Positions 24,501 to 31,700 of a DNA stretch of 50,687 nucleotides are shown piece after piece. The stretch comes from Bacteroidales bacterium (GTDB lineage: Bacteria > Bacteroidota > Bacteroidia > Bacteroidales > UBA932): positions 1-50,687 of the forward strand of contig JAEEVG010000011.1 in NCBI GenBank assembly GCA_016290835.1. The letters run 5' to 3'. Position numbers and translations under genes: made by a program. Within the stretch, counting starts at the first letter, position 1. Each line of letters begins with the position of its first letter. The notes under the pieces are model-generated. The model was not told where the DNA came from. It did no database searches and saw only the letters and a list, made by a program, of their open reading frames with translations.

Positions 24501-25534
24501 CGCCGGACCTCCACTTTATCGCCGGACTTGAGGTTGGTGTGGCCGCCGGTGAGCACCTGCTCACCCTCCTCCAGACCGGAAAGGATCTCGTAATTGGTGC
24601 CGAAATGGCGGCCCGGGGTCACCACCCGGATGGACACAATGTCCCCCTCGCCCAGCACATAGACGACGCGCTGGCCGGAGCCCTGCTGCTTGAGCACGGC
24701 GGCATCCGGGACCACGATACTGTTGCTGGAACCGAAGTCCACCCGCACGCGGGCGTACATGCCGGGACGCAGCTGGCGGTCGGTATTCGGCACGCGCACT
24801 TCCGCATTGAAGGTATGCGTGGCCGCGTCCATCGTCGGATAGAGGCGGACGATGCTGCCCGTGAAGGTCTTGCCCGGGAGGGCATCGACGGTCAGGCTGA
24901 CCTTGTCGCCGCGCTTCACGCGGGTGTAGTCCGTCTCGGAAATGGGCACGAGCAACTTGACCGGGGTGATCTGCTGGACCGTGTAGATGGGCTGCGACAT
25001 CGCGAACAGGTCGCCGCGGTCATAGTTGCGGGCCGATACGACGCCGCCCGTCGGGGCGCGCAGGATGGTATTCTCCAGGAGGTTGTCGTAGCTGCTCTTG
25101 GATACGTTGAAGGCCAGTTCGAGGGCCTCGTAGTCGGACTGGGAGATGCCGCCCTCGCCGAGGAGCTGCTTCACGCGGGCAAGTTCGGTCTCGTCGTTGC
25201 GGAGCTTGAGTGCGGCCTGGTCCAGCTGGACCCGGTCCATTTCCGCCAGGACCTGTCCCGCGGACACGAAGTCGCCGACCTCGACATTGAGTTTCTGGAT
25301 GCGTCCGCTGGAGAGCGGAGCGATGTTGTTGACTGCGTTCGCCTGCACGGTGGAGGAGTACACGGCATCCTGCGGAACCTGCTGCCGCACGGCCGGAGCC
25401 ACGGACACGATCGGGGTCACCGGACCCATCGGCGGCATTCCGCCGGGGGCCGGCGCGCCGCCCTGATTTTGGCCGCAGGCGGTGGCAAGGAGCGCACCGA
25501 GGGCCAATCCCATCAAAACTTGCTTATTCATCAT
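24497..25534 (-). CDS. RND efflux periplasmic adaptor (membrane-fusion protein), lipoprotein
   Basis: A 345-residue adaptor. The signal MMNKQVLMGLALGALLATAC ends in a Cys that suggests lipid anchoring. A Pro/Gly-rich linker is followed by the barrel-sandwich and hairpin region (APLSSGRIQKLNVEVGDFVSAGQVLAEMD), an alpha hairpin and beta-barrel parts, with LRPGMYARVRVDF near the end. These are usual HlyD/MFP features. Double ATG at 25534/25531: I used the first, which overlaps the tolC stop (ATGA). It would bridge the RND permease and the TolC partner in the same operon. Confidence 0.94.
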   Translation of the reverse strand: MMNKQVLMGLALGALLATACGQNQGGAPAPGGMPPMGPVTPIVSVAPAVRQQVPQDAVYSSTVQANAVNNIAPLSSGRIQKLNVEVGDFVSAGQVLAEMDRVQLDQAALKLRNDETELARVKQLLGEGGISQSDYEALELAFNVSKSSYDNLLENTILRAPTGGVVSARNYDRGDLFAMSQPIYTVQQITPVKLLVPISETDYTRVKRGDKVSLTVDALPGKTFTGSIVRLYPTMDAATHTFNAEVRVPNTDRQLRPGMYARVRVDFGSSNSIVVPDAAVLKQQGSGQRVVYVLGEGDIVSIRVVTPGRHFGTNYEILSGLEEGEQVLTGGHTNLKSGDKVEVRR

Positions 25535-26970
25535 CGATATGTTTTATTCAGTTGGACATCTCCCTCTGCGTCCACGAAATCTGCGCCGAGGGTGTTCTCG
25601 AGGTTGGCCTTGGCCACTACGAAGTTATAGACGGCCTGGCAGACGCCGAGCTGCGACTGGGTTAGGGCATGCTGGGCGTCATTGAGGTCGGTGAGGGTGC
25701 TGCGGCCTACGTCGTAGGACTTGGCGGCGATGTCGTAGGCCTTGCGGGCCGTCCCGACCGCACTCTCGGCGGAGCCGAAACTCTTCAGGGCCGTCTCCAT
25801 CTGGTTCAGGTACTGCCGGATGGCGATCTTGAGCTGGCGCTCGGTGTCGGTGCGCTGCATATCCAGCGTCTCGGCCTGCACCTTGGCCTGCCGCACGGCG
25901 TTCAGCCGCTGGCCGCCCGAGAAGATGGGGATCGACAGATTCAGGCCGATGAAGGAATACGGAGACCAGCGGTACTCGCTGAAATTGAAGTCGTTGGTCA
26001 TCGCGTTGATGCTGTAGTTGAAGGACAGCGAGAGGGTCGGCAGATAGGCATATCGCTGGGCGCGGACCGTCGCGGCGAGCTGTTCCGCCTGGATGGCGAG
26101 CTGGCGCATCGTGGAGTTGTCCTCGAGCGAGAGCTCTCCGCTCTCGTGCAAGTCATAAAGCATGTGGGCGGAATAATCCGAGAGTGACTCCGACACGTCG
26201 ATGTTCGCATCCAGATCCACGCCCATCACGGCCTTGAGCCGCCACAGCGCGAGCAGGATCGCACTCTCGGCGTCATACACGCTCGGGATGGCGTTCTCGA
26301 GCGTGGTCCTGGCCCGGGTCAGATCCAGTTCCGAGGCGCGCTGGGCATTGAAGCGGCGCTCGATCTGATGATAATTCTCCAGGGCGTTCTCATAGGCCGA
26401 CTTGTATACCTCGAAAGCTTCCCGGGCGAGCAGACAGGCGAAATAGGCCTGTTTGACCTGATTCACCGCCTCCAGGCGGGAATTGCGGGCCTTTTCGACG
26501 GCGAGTTCGACACTCTGGCCGGACACGCGCAGGTTCTCCCAGAGCTGGACGTTGACGATCGGCATGCTGGCGGTGATGCCCGCCGACCAGGTATTCCAGC
26601 GGCCCACCTCGAATCCGCCGCCGGAGCCGCCGGATTTACCGGAACCGCCGGAAGAAGAGCCCTCCTCACCGGCCCCCCCCCCGAGGCCGCCCAGGTCGAA
26701 GTCCATATACATCACCTGCTTCTTGATGGTGCGCTGGTAAGAGCCCGAGCCGCTCACCTGCGGCAAGAGTGAAGCGTAGGTGCCTTTTCGGGCATAGCCC
26801 GTCCGTTCCACCTCCTTGTCCGCCACCTTGACGGACACGTTCTCGCTCAGGGCGACACGGATGGCGTCCTCCAGGGAGAGCAAGGTCGGGGCCGCGGTCG
26901 TATCAGCGGCCTGCGCGAAAGCGAGGAGAGGAAAGAATAAAGAAACTACTAACAATATTGATTTTCCCAT
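25531..26970 (-). CDS. TolC-family outer-membrane efflux protein with poly-G coding tract
   Basis: A 479-residue outer-membrane channel. The signal peptide MGKSILLVVSLFFPLLAFAQA is followed by two OEP repeats: coiled-coil helices such as LEDAIRVALSENVSVKVADKEVE and ELDLTRARTTLENAIPSVYDAE, and strand regions for the barrel (GWRWSPYSFIGLNLSIPIFSG-like). In the first repeat an insert rich in Gly/Ser (about residues 90-115, LGGLGGG..EEGSSSGGSG) lengthens a surface loop. The insert is coded through a run of ten G, which may slip. The ATG at 26970 follows an exact TAnnTTTG box; a more upstream in-frame start lies before that box and was rejected. First gene of the tolC-MFP-RND-PII operon. Confidence 0.93.
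   Translation of the reverse strand: MGKSILLVVSLFFPLLAFAQAADTTAAPTLLSLEDAIRVALSENVSVKVADKEVERTGYARKGTYASLLPQVSGSGSYQRTIKKQVMYMDFDLGGLGGGAGEEGSSSGGSGKSGGSGGGFEVGRWNTWSAGITASMPIVNVQLWENLRVSGQSVELAVEKARNSRLEAVNQVKQAYFACLLAREAFEVYKSAYENALENYHQIERRFNAQRASELDLTRARTTLENAIPSVYDAESAILLALWRLKAVMGVDLDANIDVSESLSDYSAHMLYDLHESGELSLEDNSTMRQLAIQAEQLAATVRAQRYAYLPTLSLSFNYSINAMTNDFNFSEYRWSPYSFIGLNLSIPIFSGGQRLNAVRQAKVQAETLDMQRTDTERQLKIAIRQYLNQMETALKSFGSAESAVGTARKAYDIAAKSYDVGRSTLTDLNDAQHALTQSQLGVCQAVYNFVVAKANLENTLGADFVDAEGDVQLNKTYR
26673..26682 (-). repeat. Ten-G homopolymer inside tolC-like gene
   Basis: Ten consecutive C on the plus strand, read as GGG GGG GGG G in the coding strand (Gly-Gly-Gly-Ala). It is in frame as given. 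A change of one base would shift the frame near codon 98 and end the protein early. It is the longest G/C homopolymer I noticed in the window. Confidence 0.85.
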
Positions 26971-26985
26971 AATAGTAAATGCGCG

Positions 26986-26993
26986 CAAAGATA
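26986..26993 (-). promoter_or_regulatory. Promoter -7 box for the efflux operon
   Basis: The minus strand reads TATCTTTG, 15 bases before the tolC ATG, giving a short leader of about 8-10 bases. It is back to back with the lgt promoter box at 27038. No repressor gene is adjacent. Confidence 0.65.
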
Positions 26994-27037
26994 TGCAAAA
27001 TTTACACCATCCGGGCAGTCCTGTCAGCATTATTTAG

Positions 27038-27045
27038 TATATTTG
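27038..27045 (+). promoter_or_regulatory. Promoter -7 box for lgt
   Basis: TATATTTG fits TAnnTTTG and predicts a start of transcription near 27051, leaving about 15 bases before the ATG at 27067. It excludes the in-frame TTG at 27043 as the start. Confidence 0.6.
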
Positions 27046-27061
27046 TCCGATTCAATCGGAC
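27045..27061. promoter_or_regulatory. Palindrome at the predicted lgt transcription start
   Basis: GTCCGATT and AATCGGAC are perfect mirror arms around a single C (27053). The arms directly follow, and share one base with, the lgt -7 box. The shape and position suggest an operator for a dimeric regulator, or a short hairpin at the 5' end of the mRNA; neither is proven. Confidence 0.4.
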
Positions 27062-27066
27062 GTCTT

Positions 27067-27948
27067 ATGCTCAACTTGCTCTCCATACACTGGAATGTAG
27101 ACCCCGTTCTCTTCCATCTCGGATCGTTCGAGGTCCGCTGGTACGGCCTGCTCTTCGTCTCCGGCTTCGTGATCGGCTGGTATCTCTTCAAGTGGTTCTT
27201 CACCCGCGAAAAGGTGGATACCAAACTGATGGACCCGCTGCTCTACACCCTGCTGATCGGCACGATCGTAGGCGCCCGGCTCGGGCACTGCATCTTCTAC
27301 CAGCCGGACTACTATTTCGGCTCGTGGTCGGGATTCCTGGAGATCTTCATGGTCTGGAAGGGAGGCCTCGCCAGCCACGGAGGCGCCATCGCCCTGCTCC
27401 TGGCGATGTGGTGGTTCGCCGCCCGATACGGCAAGAAGCACGACTTCGATTTCCTCTGGATCATGGACCGCCTGTGCATCGCGGTGGCTTTCGCCGGCTG
27501 CATGATACGCCTGGGCAACCTGTTCAACTCCGAGATCTACGGCGACGTGACCTCCCTCCCCTGGGGCTTCATCTTCGACATCCGGGGCGAGACCGAGCCC
27601 AAGCACCCCACCCAAATTTACGAGGCACTCTCCTACCTGCTGCTCGGCCTGGCGATGGTCTGGATCTACAAGAACCGCCTGGACAAGGTCCACCGCGGAT
27701 TCTTCTTCGGCTTCTTCCTGCTCGGCTGCTTCGGCATGCGCTTCCTGATCGAATTCATCAAGGAGCCGCAGGTGGAGTTCGAGAAGACGATGCTCCTGGA
27801 CATGGGCCAGCTCCTCTCCATCCCCTTCATCATCGCCGGCATCGCCCTGCTCATCTATTCGGCCAAGTCGAAAAAACCGGCCGCGGTCGTCCATCCGCAG
27901 CCGGTCAAGAAAGAGCCGACGCATTACGCGCGTCCGCTCAACGATTAG
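27067..27948 (+). CDS. lgt: Prolipoprotein diacylglyceryl transferase
   Basis: A 293-residue inner-membrane enzyme that adds diacylglycerol to the lipobox cysteine of prolipoproteins. About seven membrane helices. Family motifs: GSFEVRWYGLLF at the start, the conserved VGARLGHCIFY and HGGA-type region (GGLASHGGAIAL), the Lgt signature GCMIRLGNLFNSEIYG, and HPTQIYEAL. The C-terminus is a basic cytoplasmic tail. The ATG at 27067 was chosen over an upstream TTG because of the promoter and alignment. It stands alone in its transcription unit; its stop shares TTAG with the convergent lipoprotein gene. Several lipoproteins in this window would be its substrates. Confidence 0.96.
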   Translation: MLNLLSIHWNVDPVLFHLGSFEVRWYGLLFVSGFVIGWYLFKWFFTREKVDTKLMDPLLYTLLIGTIVGARLGHCIFYQPDYYFGSWSGFLEIFMVWKGGLASHGGAIALLLAMWWFAARYGKKHDFDFLWIMDRLCIAVAFAGCMIRLGNLFNSEIYGDVTSLPWGFIFDIRGETEPKHPTQIYEALSYLLLGLAMVWIYKNRLDKVHRGFFFGFFLLGCFGMRFLIEFIKEPQVEFEKTMLLDMGQLLSIPFIIAGIALLIYSAKSKKPAAVVHPQPVKKEPTHYARPLND

Positions 27949-29267
27949 TCGTATTCGATGTGTTCGTCGGCGTCGAGCAGACGGGCATCCCGGAACTCCG
28001 TTCCTGACTTGAAATAATCCGCTCCCGTGAGGGTAACCTCATAGGAGAGGCCTACTTCGCGCGCGGTGAAGCGGCCGCTGCGGACCCGTTCGTCCACGCG
28101 GAAATCCTCCCCGACGCGCTTGGCGCTGCGTGTTACGCGGAAGTTGAACTTGTCCAGACCGTCGCCGCGTTCCTTCTCGGAGAAAGACCCGCTGCAGGCT
28201 TCCTCGAGCACGCCGTCCGGGGCGTAGCGGCTCAGTCCGAAGCGCCAGTCCGGAGAGAGCTCCACCTCGACGGAAGCATCTCCGTCCTGCCCCGTGAACA
28301 GGCCATAATCCAGGAAATGGGGGACCTCTTTCCGCTCGCCGCGGGCATCCAAGGCATAGATGGTCACATACTCGAACATCTCCTCCTCCTCACCGCCGCC
28401 TCCCTCTTCCAGGCCGGTCACGTCCTTGAAGTCCGGCAGGGCGTCGCTGAGTTCGGGGCTGCCGCTCTGCATCGCATAGAAGATCGTGCATTTCTTCAGT
28501 TCTCCGTTGTCCATCACCACGCAGGCCACCGGGTTGTAGTCCTGGCCGATCGTGCCGAGGAAGACCCCTTTGCACAAGCCGTTGACCCCGAGGAAAGCAT
28601 TGTCCCCGTCGGGCAGGGCGATATCGCTGCGGTCGAATCCGATCCGCATCAGGGGTTCCGCCGAGAAATGCAGCACCGGCCGGCCCGCTTCGAGGCGCAG
28701 GGTCAGATTGAAACTGCGGCCGTCGAAGTCCTCCCCGTAATCGGCCTCGGTCAGGCCCTCCAGGGGCTCCGGCAGAGGCAGCGAGATGTCCCGGACAGCG
28801 CCGCCTGCGGGCAGCGAAAGCTTGCCGCTGCGGCGGTCCAGGGCGGGCACGAACGCAACTTCACTCCCGTCCTCCAAGCTGCAGACAACCCGGCTGTCAG
28901 GACTGGAGAAGTTGTTGTGTATCAGCACGGGAGCGCCCTTCTCGGCGCGGAGCAGGAGCTGCGGGGCTCCCTCCTGCGTCCCGAAGACGGACAGGCTCGA
29001 GCCGGCTTCGCGCGGGACAACGAGATACATCTCGCTCCCGGCGCCGGGATCCACCTGGGCGGCCACCACGATCTGCGGGAAAGCTCGGGAAAGGGGGATG
29101 AACGAAGGGGCGGCCGAGAAAGCGCCGAAGGAGTCGTAATAGCCCAGGAAGGCCACGGCCAGCTGCTCCCCCTCCTGCCAGTCGATCCCGCGCCCGGGGC
29201 GTGGCTTGCAGGCAAAAAGGGCCGGCAGCAGCAAGGCCGCCAGCCCGATACGGAGTAATCTGTTCAC
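27945..29267 (-). CDS. Lipoprotein of unknown function
   Basis: A 440-residue protein that I do not recognise. The signal MNRLLRIGLAALLLPALFAC gives a lipobox (LFAC), so it is probably an outer-membrane lipoprotein. The mature part is beta-rich with no membrane helix or known enzyme motif. A strongly acidic stretch, EEGGGGEEEE, lies at about residues 290-300 between two domain-like halves. It follows pgk after 12 bases, so it may be expressed with it, although no functional link is evident. The C-terminus ends DADEHIEYD and its stop overlaps that of lgt. Confidence 0.75.
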   Translation of the reverse strand: MNRLLRIGLAALLLPALFACKPRPGRGIDWQEGEQLAVAFLGYYDSFGAFSAAPSFIPLSRAFPQIVVAAQVDPGAGSEMYLVVPREAGSSLSVFGTQEGAPQLLLRAEKGAPVLIHNNFSSPDSRVVCSLEDGSEVAFVPALDRRSGKLSLPAGGAVRDISLPLPEPLEGLTEADYGEDFDGRSFNLTLRLEAGRPVLHFSAEPLMRIGFDRSDIALPDGDNAFLGVNGLCKGVFLGTIGQDYNPVACVVMDNGELKKCTIFYAMQSGSPELSDALPDFKDVTGLEEGGGGEEEEMFEYVTIYALDARGERKEVPHFLDYGLFTGQDGDASVEVELSPDWRFGLSRYAPDGVLEEACSGSFSEKERGDGLDKFNFRVTRSAKRVGEDFRVDERVRSGRFTAREVGLSYEVTLTGADYFKSGTEFRDARLLDADEHIEYD

Positions 29268-29279
29268 TGCGGGAACGTC

Positions 29280-30530
29280 TTAGCCGCGGATGGCGGCAAT
29301 ACCCGGAAGATCCTTGCCCTCGAGGGCCTCGAGCATCGCACCGCCGCCGGTGGACACATAGCTCACCTTGTCGGCGTAGCCCATCTGGGTCACGGCCGCG
29401 ACGGAGTCGCCGCCGCCCACGAGCGTGTAGGCACCCGCAGCCGTAGCCTGGGCGAGGTCTTCGGCGATCTGGAGCGTACCCTTGGCGAAGTTGGGCATCT
29501 CGAACACGCCCACGGGACCGTTCCAGAGGATGGTCTTGGAGCCGAGGATGACATCCTTCCAGGCCTCCAGGGTCTTCGGACCGACATCCATACCCTCCCA
29601 GCCGTCGGGAATCGCGTTGGAGGGAACGATCTGGCTGTTGGCATCGTTGCTGAAAGCATCCGCGATCACAGTCTCGCTCGGGAGATAGATGGCCACGCCC
29701 TTTTCCTTGGCCTTGGCCAGGATCTCGAGTGCCTGCGGCATCAGGTCATCCTCGTGCAGGGAATTGCCGATGGTGCCGCCCTGGGCCTTGATGAAGGTAT
29801 AGCTCATACCGCCGCCGATGATCAGGTTGTCCACGTTCGCGAGCATGTTCTCGAGCACCGCGAGTTTCGAGGAGACCTTGGCGCCGCCGATGATGGCGGT
29901 AAAGGGGCGCTGGGCGTTCTTGAGCACATTGTCGATGGCCTTGATCTCGCCTTCCATCAGGTAGCCGAACATCTTGTCCTCCGGGAAATAGTCGGCGATG
30001 AGGGCGGTGGAGCCGTGGGCGCGGTGGGCCGTACCGAAAGCGTCGTTGATGTAGCAGTCGGCATAGGAGGCAAGGGTCTTGACGAAGTCCTTCTGGCTCT
30101 CCTTGACGGCCTTCTTGGCGGCCTTCTTCTCCTCATCGGTGGCATCCTCGGCGAGTCCGCGGGGCTTGCCTTCCTCTTCGGCGTAGAAGCGGAGGTTCTC
30201 GAGCAGCAGGGCCTCGCCCGGCTGCAGGGCGGCCACTTCGGCCTGGGCCTTCTGGCAGTCGGGAGCGAATTTGACCGGGGCGCCGAGGCACTCGGCCACG
30301 TGGTCCACGATGTGACGGAGGGAGAACTTGTCAGTCACGCCCTTCGGACGTCCGAGGTGGGACATGATGATGAGGGAACCGCCACCCTCGAGCACTTTCT
30401 TGAGGGTAGGCATGGCCCGGCGGATGCGGGTGTCGTCGGTGATCTCGAAATTCTCGTTGAGCGGAACGTTGAAGTCCACGCGCACGATCGCCTTCTTGCC
30501 GGCGAAATCGTAGGAATCGATGTGTTGCAT
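29280..30530 (-). CDS. pgk: Phosphoglycerate kinase
   Basis: A 416-residue cytosolic glycolytic enzyme that makes ATP from 1,3-bisphosphoglycerate. Motifs in order: RVDFNVPLN, the SHLGRP substrate loop, [38 protein letters not shown] and the nucleotide loop [22 protein letters not shown]. Length is usual. Start [17 protein letters not shown] at 30530; an ATG-like start 18 bases upstream (MFKPFY) is possible but not supported by family alignment. A TAAATTTG box about 32 bases upstream gives it its own promoter. Confidence 0.97.
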   Translation of the reverse strand: MQHIDSYDFAGKKAIVRVDFNVPLNENFEITDDTRIRRAMPTLKKVLEGGGSLIIMSHLGRPKGVTDKFSLRHIVDHVAECLGAPVKFAPDCQKAQAEVAALQPGEALLLENLRFYAEEEGKPRGLAEDATDEEKKAAKKAVKESQKDFVKTLASYADCYINDAFGTAHRAHGSTALIADYFPEDKMFGYLMEGEIKAIDNVLKNAQRPFTAIIGGAKVSSKLAVLENMLANVDNLIIGGGMSYTFIKAQGGTIGNSLHEDDLMPQALEILAKAKEKGVAIYLPSETVIADAFSNDANSQIVPSNAIPDGWEGMDVGPKTLEAWKDVILGSKTILWNGPVGVFEMPNFAKGTLQIAEDLAQATAAGAYTLVGGGDSVAAVTQMGYADKVSYVSTGGGAMLEALEGKDLPGIAAIRG

Positions 30531-30561
30531 ATAAAATGGTTTAAACAATTTTTCCGAATTG

Positions 30562-30569
30562 CAAATTTA
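30562..30569 (-). promoter_or_regulatory. Promoter -7 box for pgk
   Basis: The minus strand reads TAAATTTG, an exact TAnnTTTG match, in AT-rich sequence and about 32 bases ahead of the pgk ATG. No good -33 TTTG at the expected distance. Confidence 0.55.
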
Positions 30570-30611
30570 ACAATTATTTCCGCAACTCCATTGGATTCGG
30601 ACCTGCAATTG

Positions 30612-30734
30612 TCATTTGACCCGCCAGACATCGAGGTTGATGCCGCCGGCGGGGCCCATGCCGGGCTGGCAGAGGAAGAGAATCGCTTTTTTCACAACCA
30701 CGTTTGTGTTCAAAGGTTTTGATGATGTGTCCAT
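30612..30734 (-). CDS. Possible 40-residue ORF upstream of pgk
   Basis: In the 270-base gap between pgk and the divergent methyltransferase gene, the minus strand holds a 40-codon frame. It opens MDTSSKPLNTNVVVKKAIL and ends GGINLDVWRVK, with one Cys and a Gly-rich centre (GMGPAGG). Codon choice in its second half (CTC, TTC, GGC, ATC, AAC, GTC) is like that of the surrounding genes. A near-promoter TGACTTTG lies just before the ATG, so initiation may instead use a GTG at 30701 or 30695, giving 27-29 residues. I recognise no family. It might be a small peptide or chance; the rest of the gap holds only the two promoter boxes. Confidence 0.35.
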   Translation of the reverse strand: MDTSSKPLNTNVVVKKAILFLCQPGMGPAGGINLDVWRVK

Positions 30735-30784
30735 TTGCAAAGTCAGTAAATATCCCGGCGCATTATTCCAATCAGAAAAAACCC

Positions 30785-30792
30785 TATCTTTG
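30785..30792 (+). promoter_or_regulatory. Promoter -7 box for the methyltransferase gene
   Basis: TATCTTTG, exact TAnnTTTG, ends eight bases before the ATG at 30801, so the mRNA probably has almost no leader. Confidence 0.6.
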
Positions 30793-30800
30793 CATTTGTT

Positions 30801-31700
30801 ATGGCAGAATTTCCTTCATCCGGCTGGAATGATTATGAACTCCTGGACAGCGGCGCGGGCGAGAAGCTCGAGCGTTTCGGGGCCTATGTCCTCGCGCGGC
30901 CCGAGCCCAAGGCCCTCTGGGACAAGTCGATGAGCGAGGCGGAGTGGCACCGGCTCTCGCACACGAGTTTCACCCCGGGCGCCGGATTCGGCAAGGCCGG
31001 CAAGGAGGACAGCGGCACCTGGAACCGCCTCCGCAAGATGGACGACCAGTGGTGGATACGCTACGCCAATGAGGATGGATTGAAGATGGATCTCCGGCTG
31101 GGCCTGACTTCCTTCAAGCATGTGGGCGTGTTCCCCGAGCAGGCCCCCAACTGGGACTGGATCTACCGCCGCACCCGGACGCTGGCCGCCGGGGGCCGCA
31201 CCCCGCGCGTGCTGAACCTCTTCGCCTACACCGGAGCGGCCTCCCTCGCCGCCAAGGCCGCCGGTGCCGACGTCACGCACCTGGACTCCGTCCGGCAGGT
31301 GGTCACCTGGGCCCGCGGCAACATGGAGCACAGCGGCCTGGACGGCATCCGCTGGGTGGTGGAAGACGCGATGAAATTCGCCCGGCGCGAGGAGCGCCGC
31401 GGCAACCGCTACGACGGCATCATCCTCGATCCGCCGGCCTACGGACACGGCCCGGACGGTGAGAAATGGAAACTCGACGAGTGCCTCTTCGAGATGCTCC
31501 GCAGCGTGGGACACATCCTCGCGCCCGAGGATGCCTTCCTGGTCCTGAATCTGTATTCCAACGGCTATTCCGCCCTGCTGGGCGAGACGGTCCTCCGCCA
31601 GGCCATGTCCTCCGGACAGGTCGAGAGCGGGGAACTGGCCCTGAACGACCGTTTCGGCAAAGCCCTCCCCCTGTCCATCGTCGTGCGGATGACGCGCTAG
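30801..31700 (+). CDS. Class I SAM-dependent rRNA-type methyltransferase
   Basis: A 299-residue methyltransferase in the RlmI/RlmK-like group (PF10672 type). SAM motif I is LNLFAYTGAASLAAKAAGA with LDSVRQVV after it; motif IV is ILDPPAYGHGPDG, the DPP form used by cytosine-C5 and related rRNA enzymes. The N-terminal 100 residues are a beta domain that precedes the Rossmann fold and differs from the PUA domain of E. coli RlmI. An RNA substrate is likely from the family but not established. Single-gene unit; its stop shares CTAG with the convergent DUF2723 gene. Confidence 0.87.
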   Translation: MAEFPSSGWNDYELLDSGAGEKLERFGAYVLARPEPKALWDKSMSEAEWHRLSHTSFTPGAGFGKAGKEDSGTWNRLRKMDDQWWIRYANEDGLKMDLRLGLTSFKHVGVFPEQAPNWDWIYRRTRTLAAGGRTPRVLNLFAYTGAASLAAKAAGADVTHLDSVRQVVTWARGNMEHSGLDGIRWVVEDAMKFARREERRGNRYDGIILDPPAYGHGPDGEKWKLDECLFEMLRSVGHILAPEDAFLVLNLYSNGYSALLGETVLRQAMSSGQVESGELALNDRFGKALPLSIVVRMTR

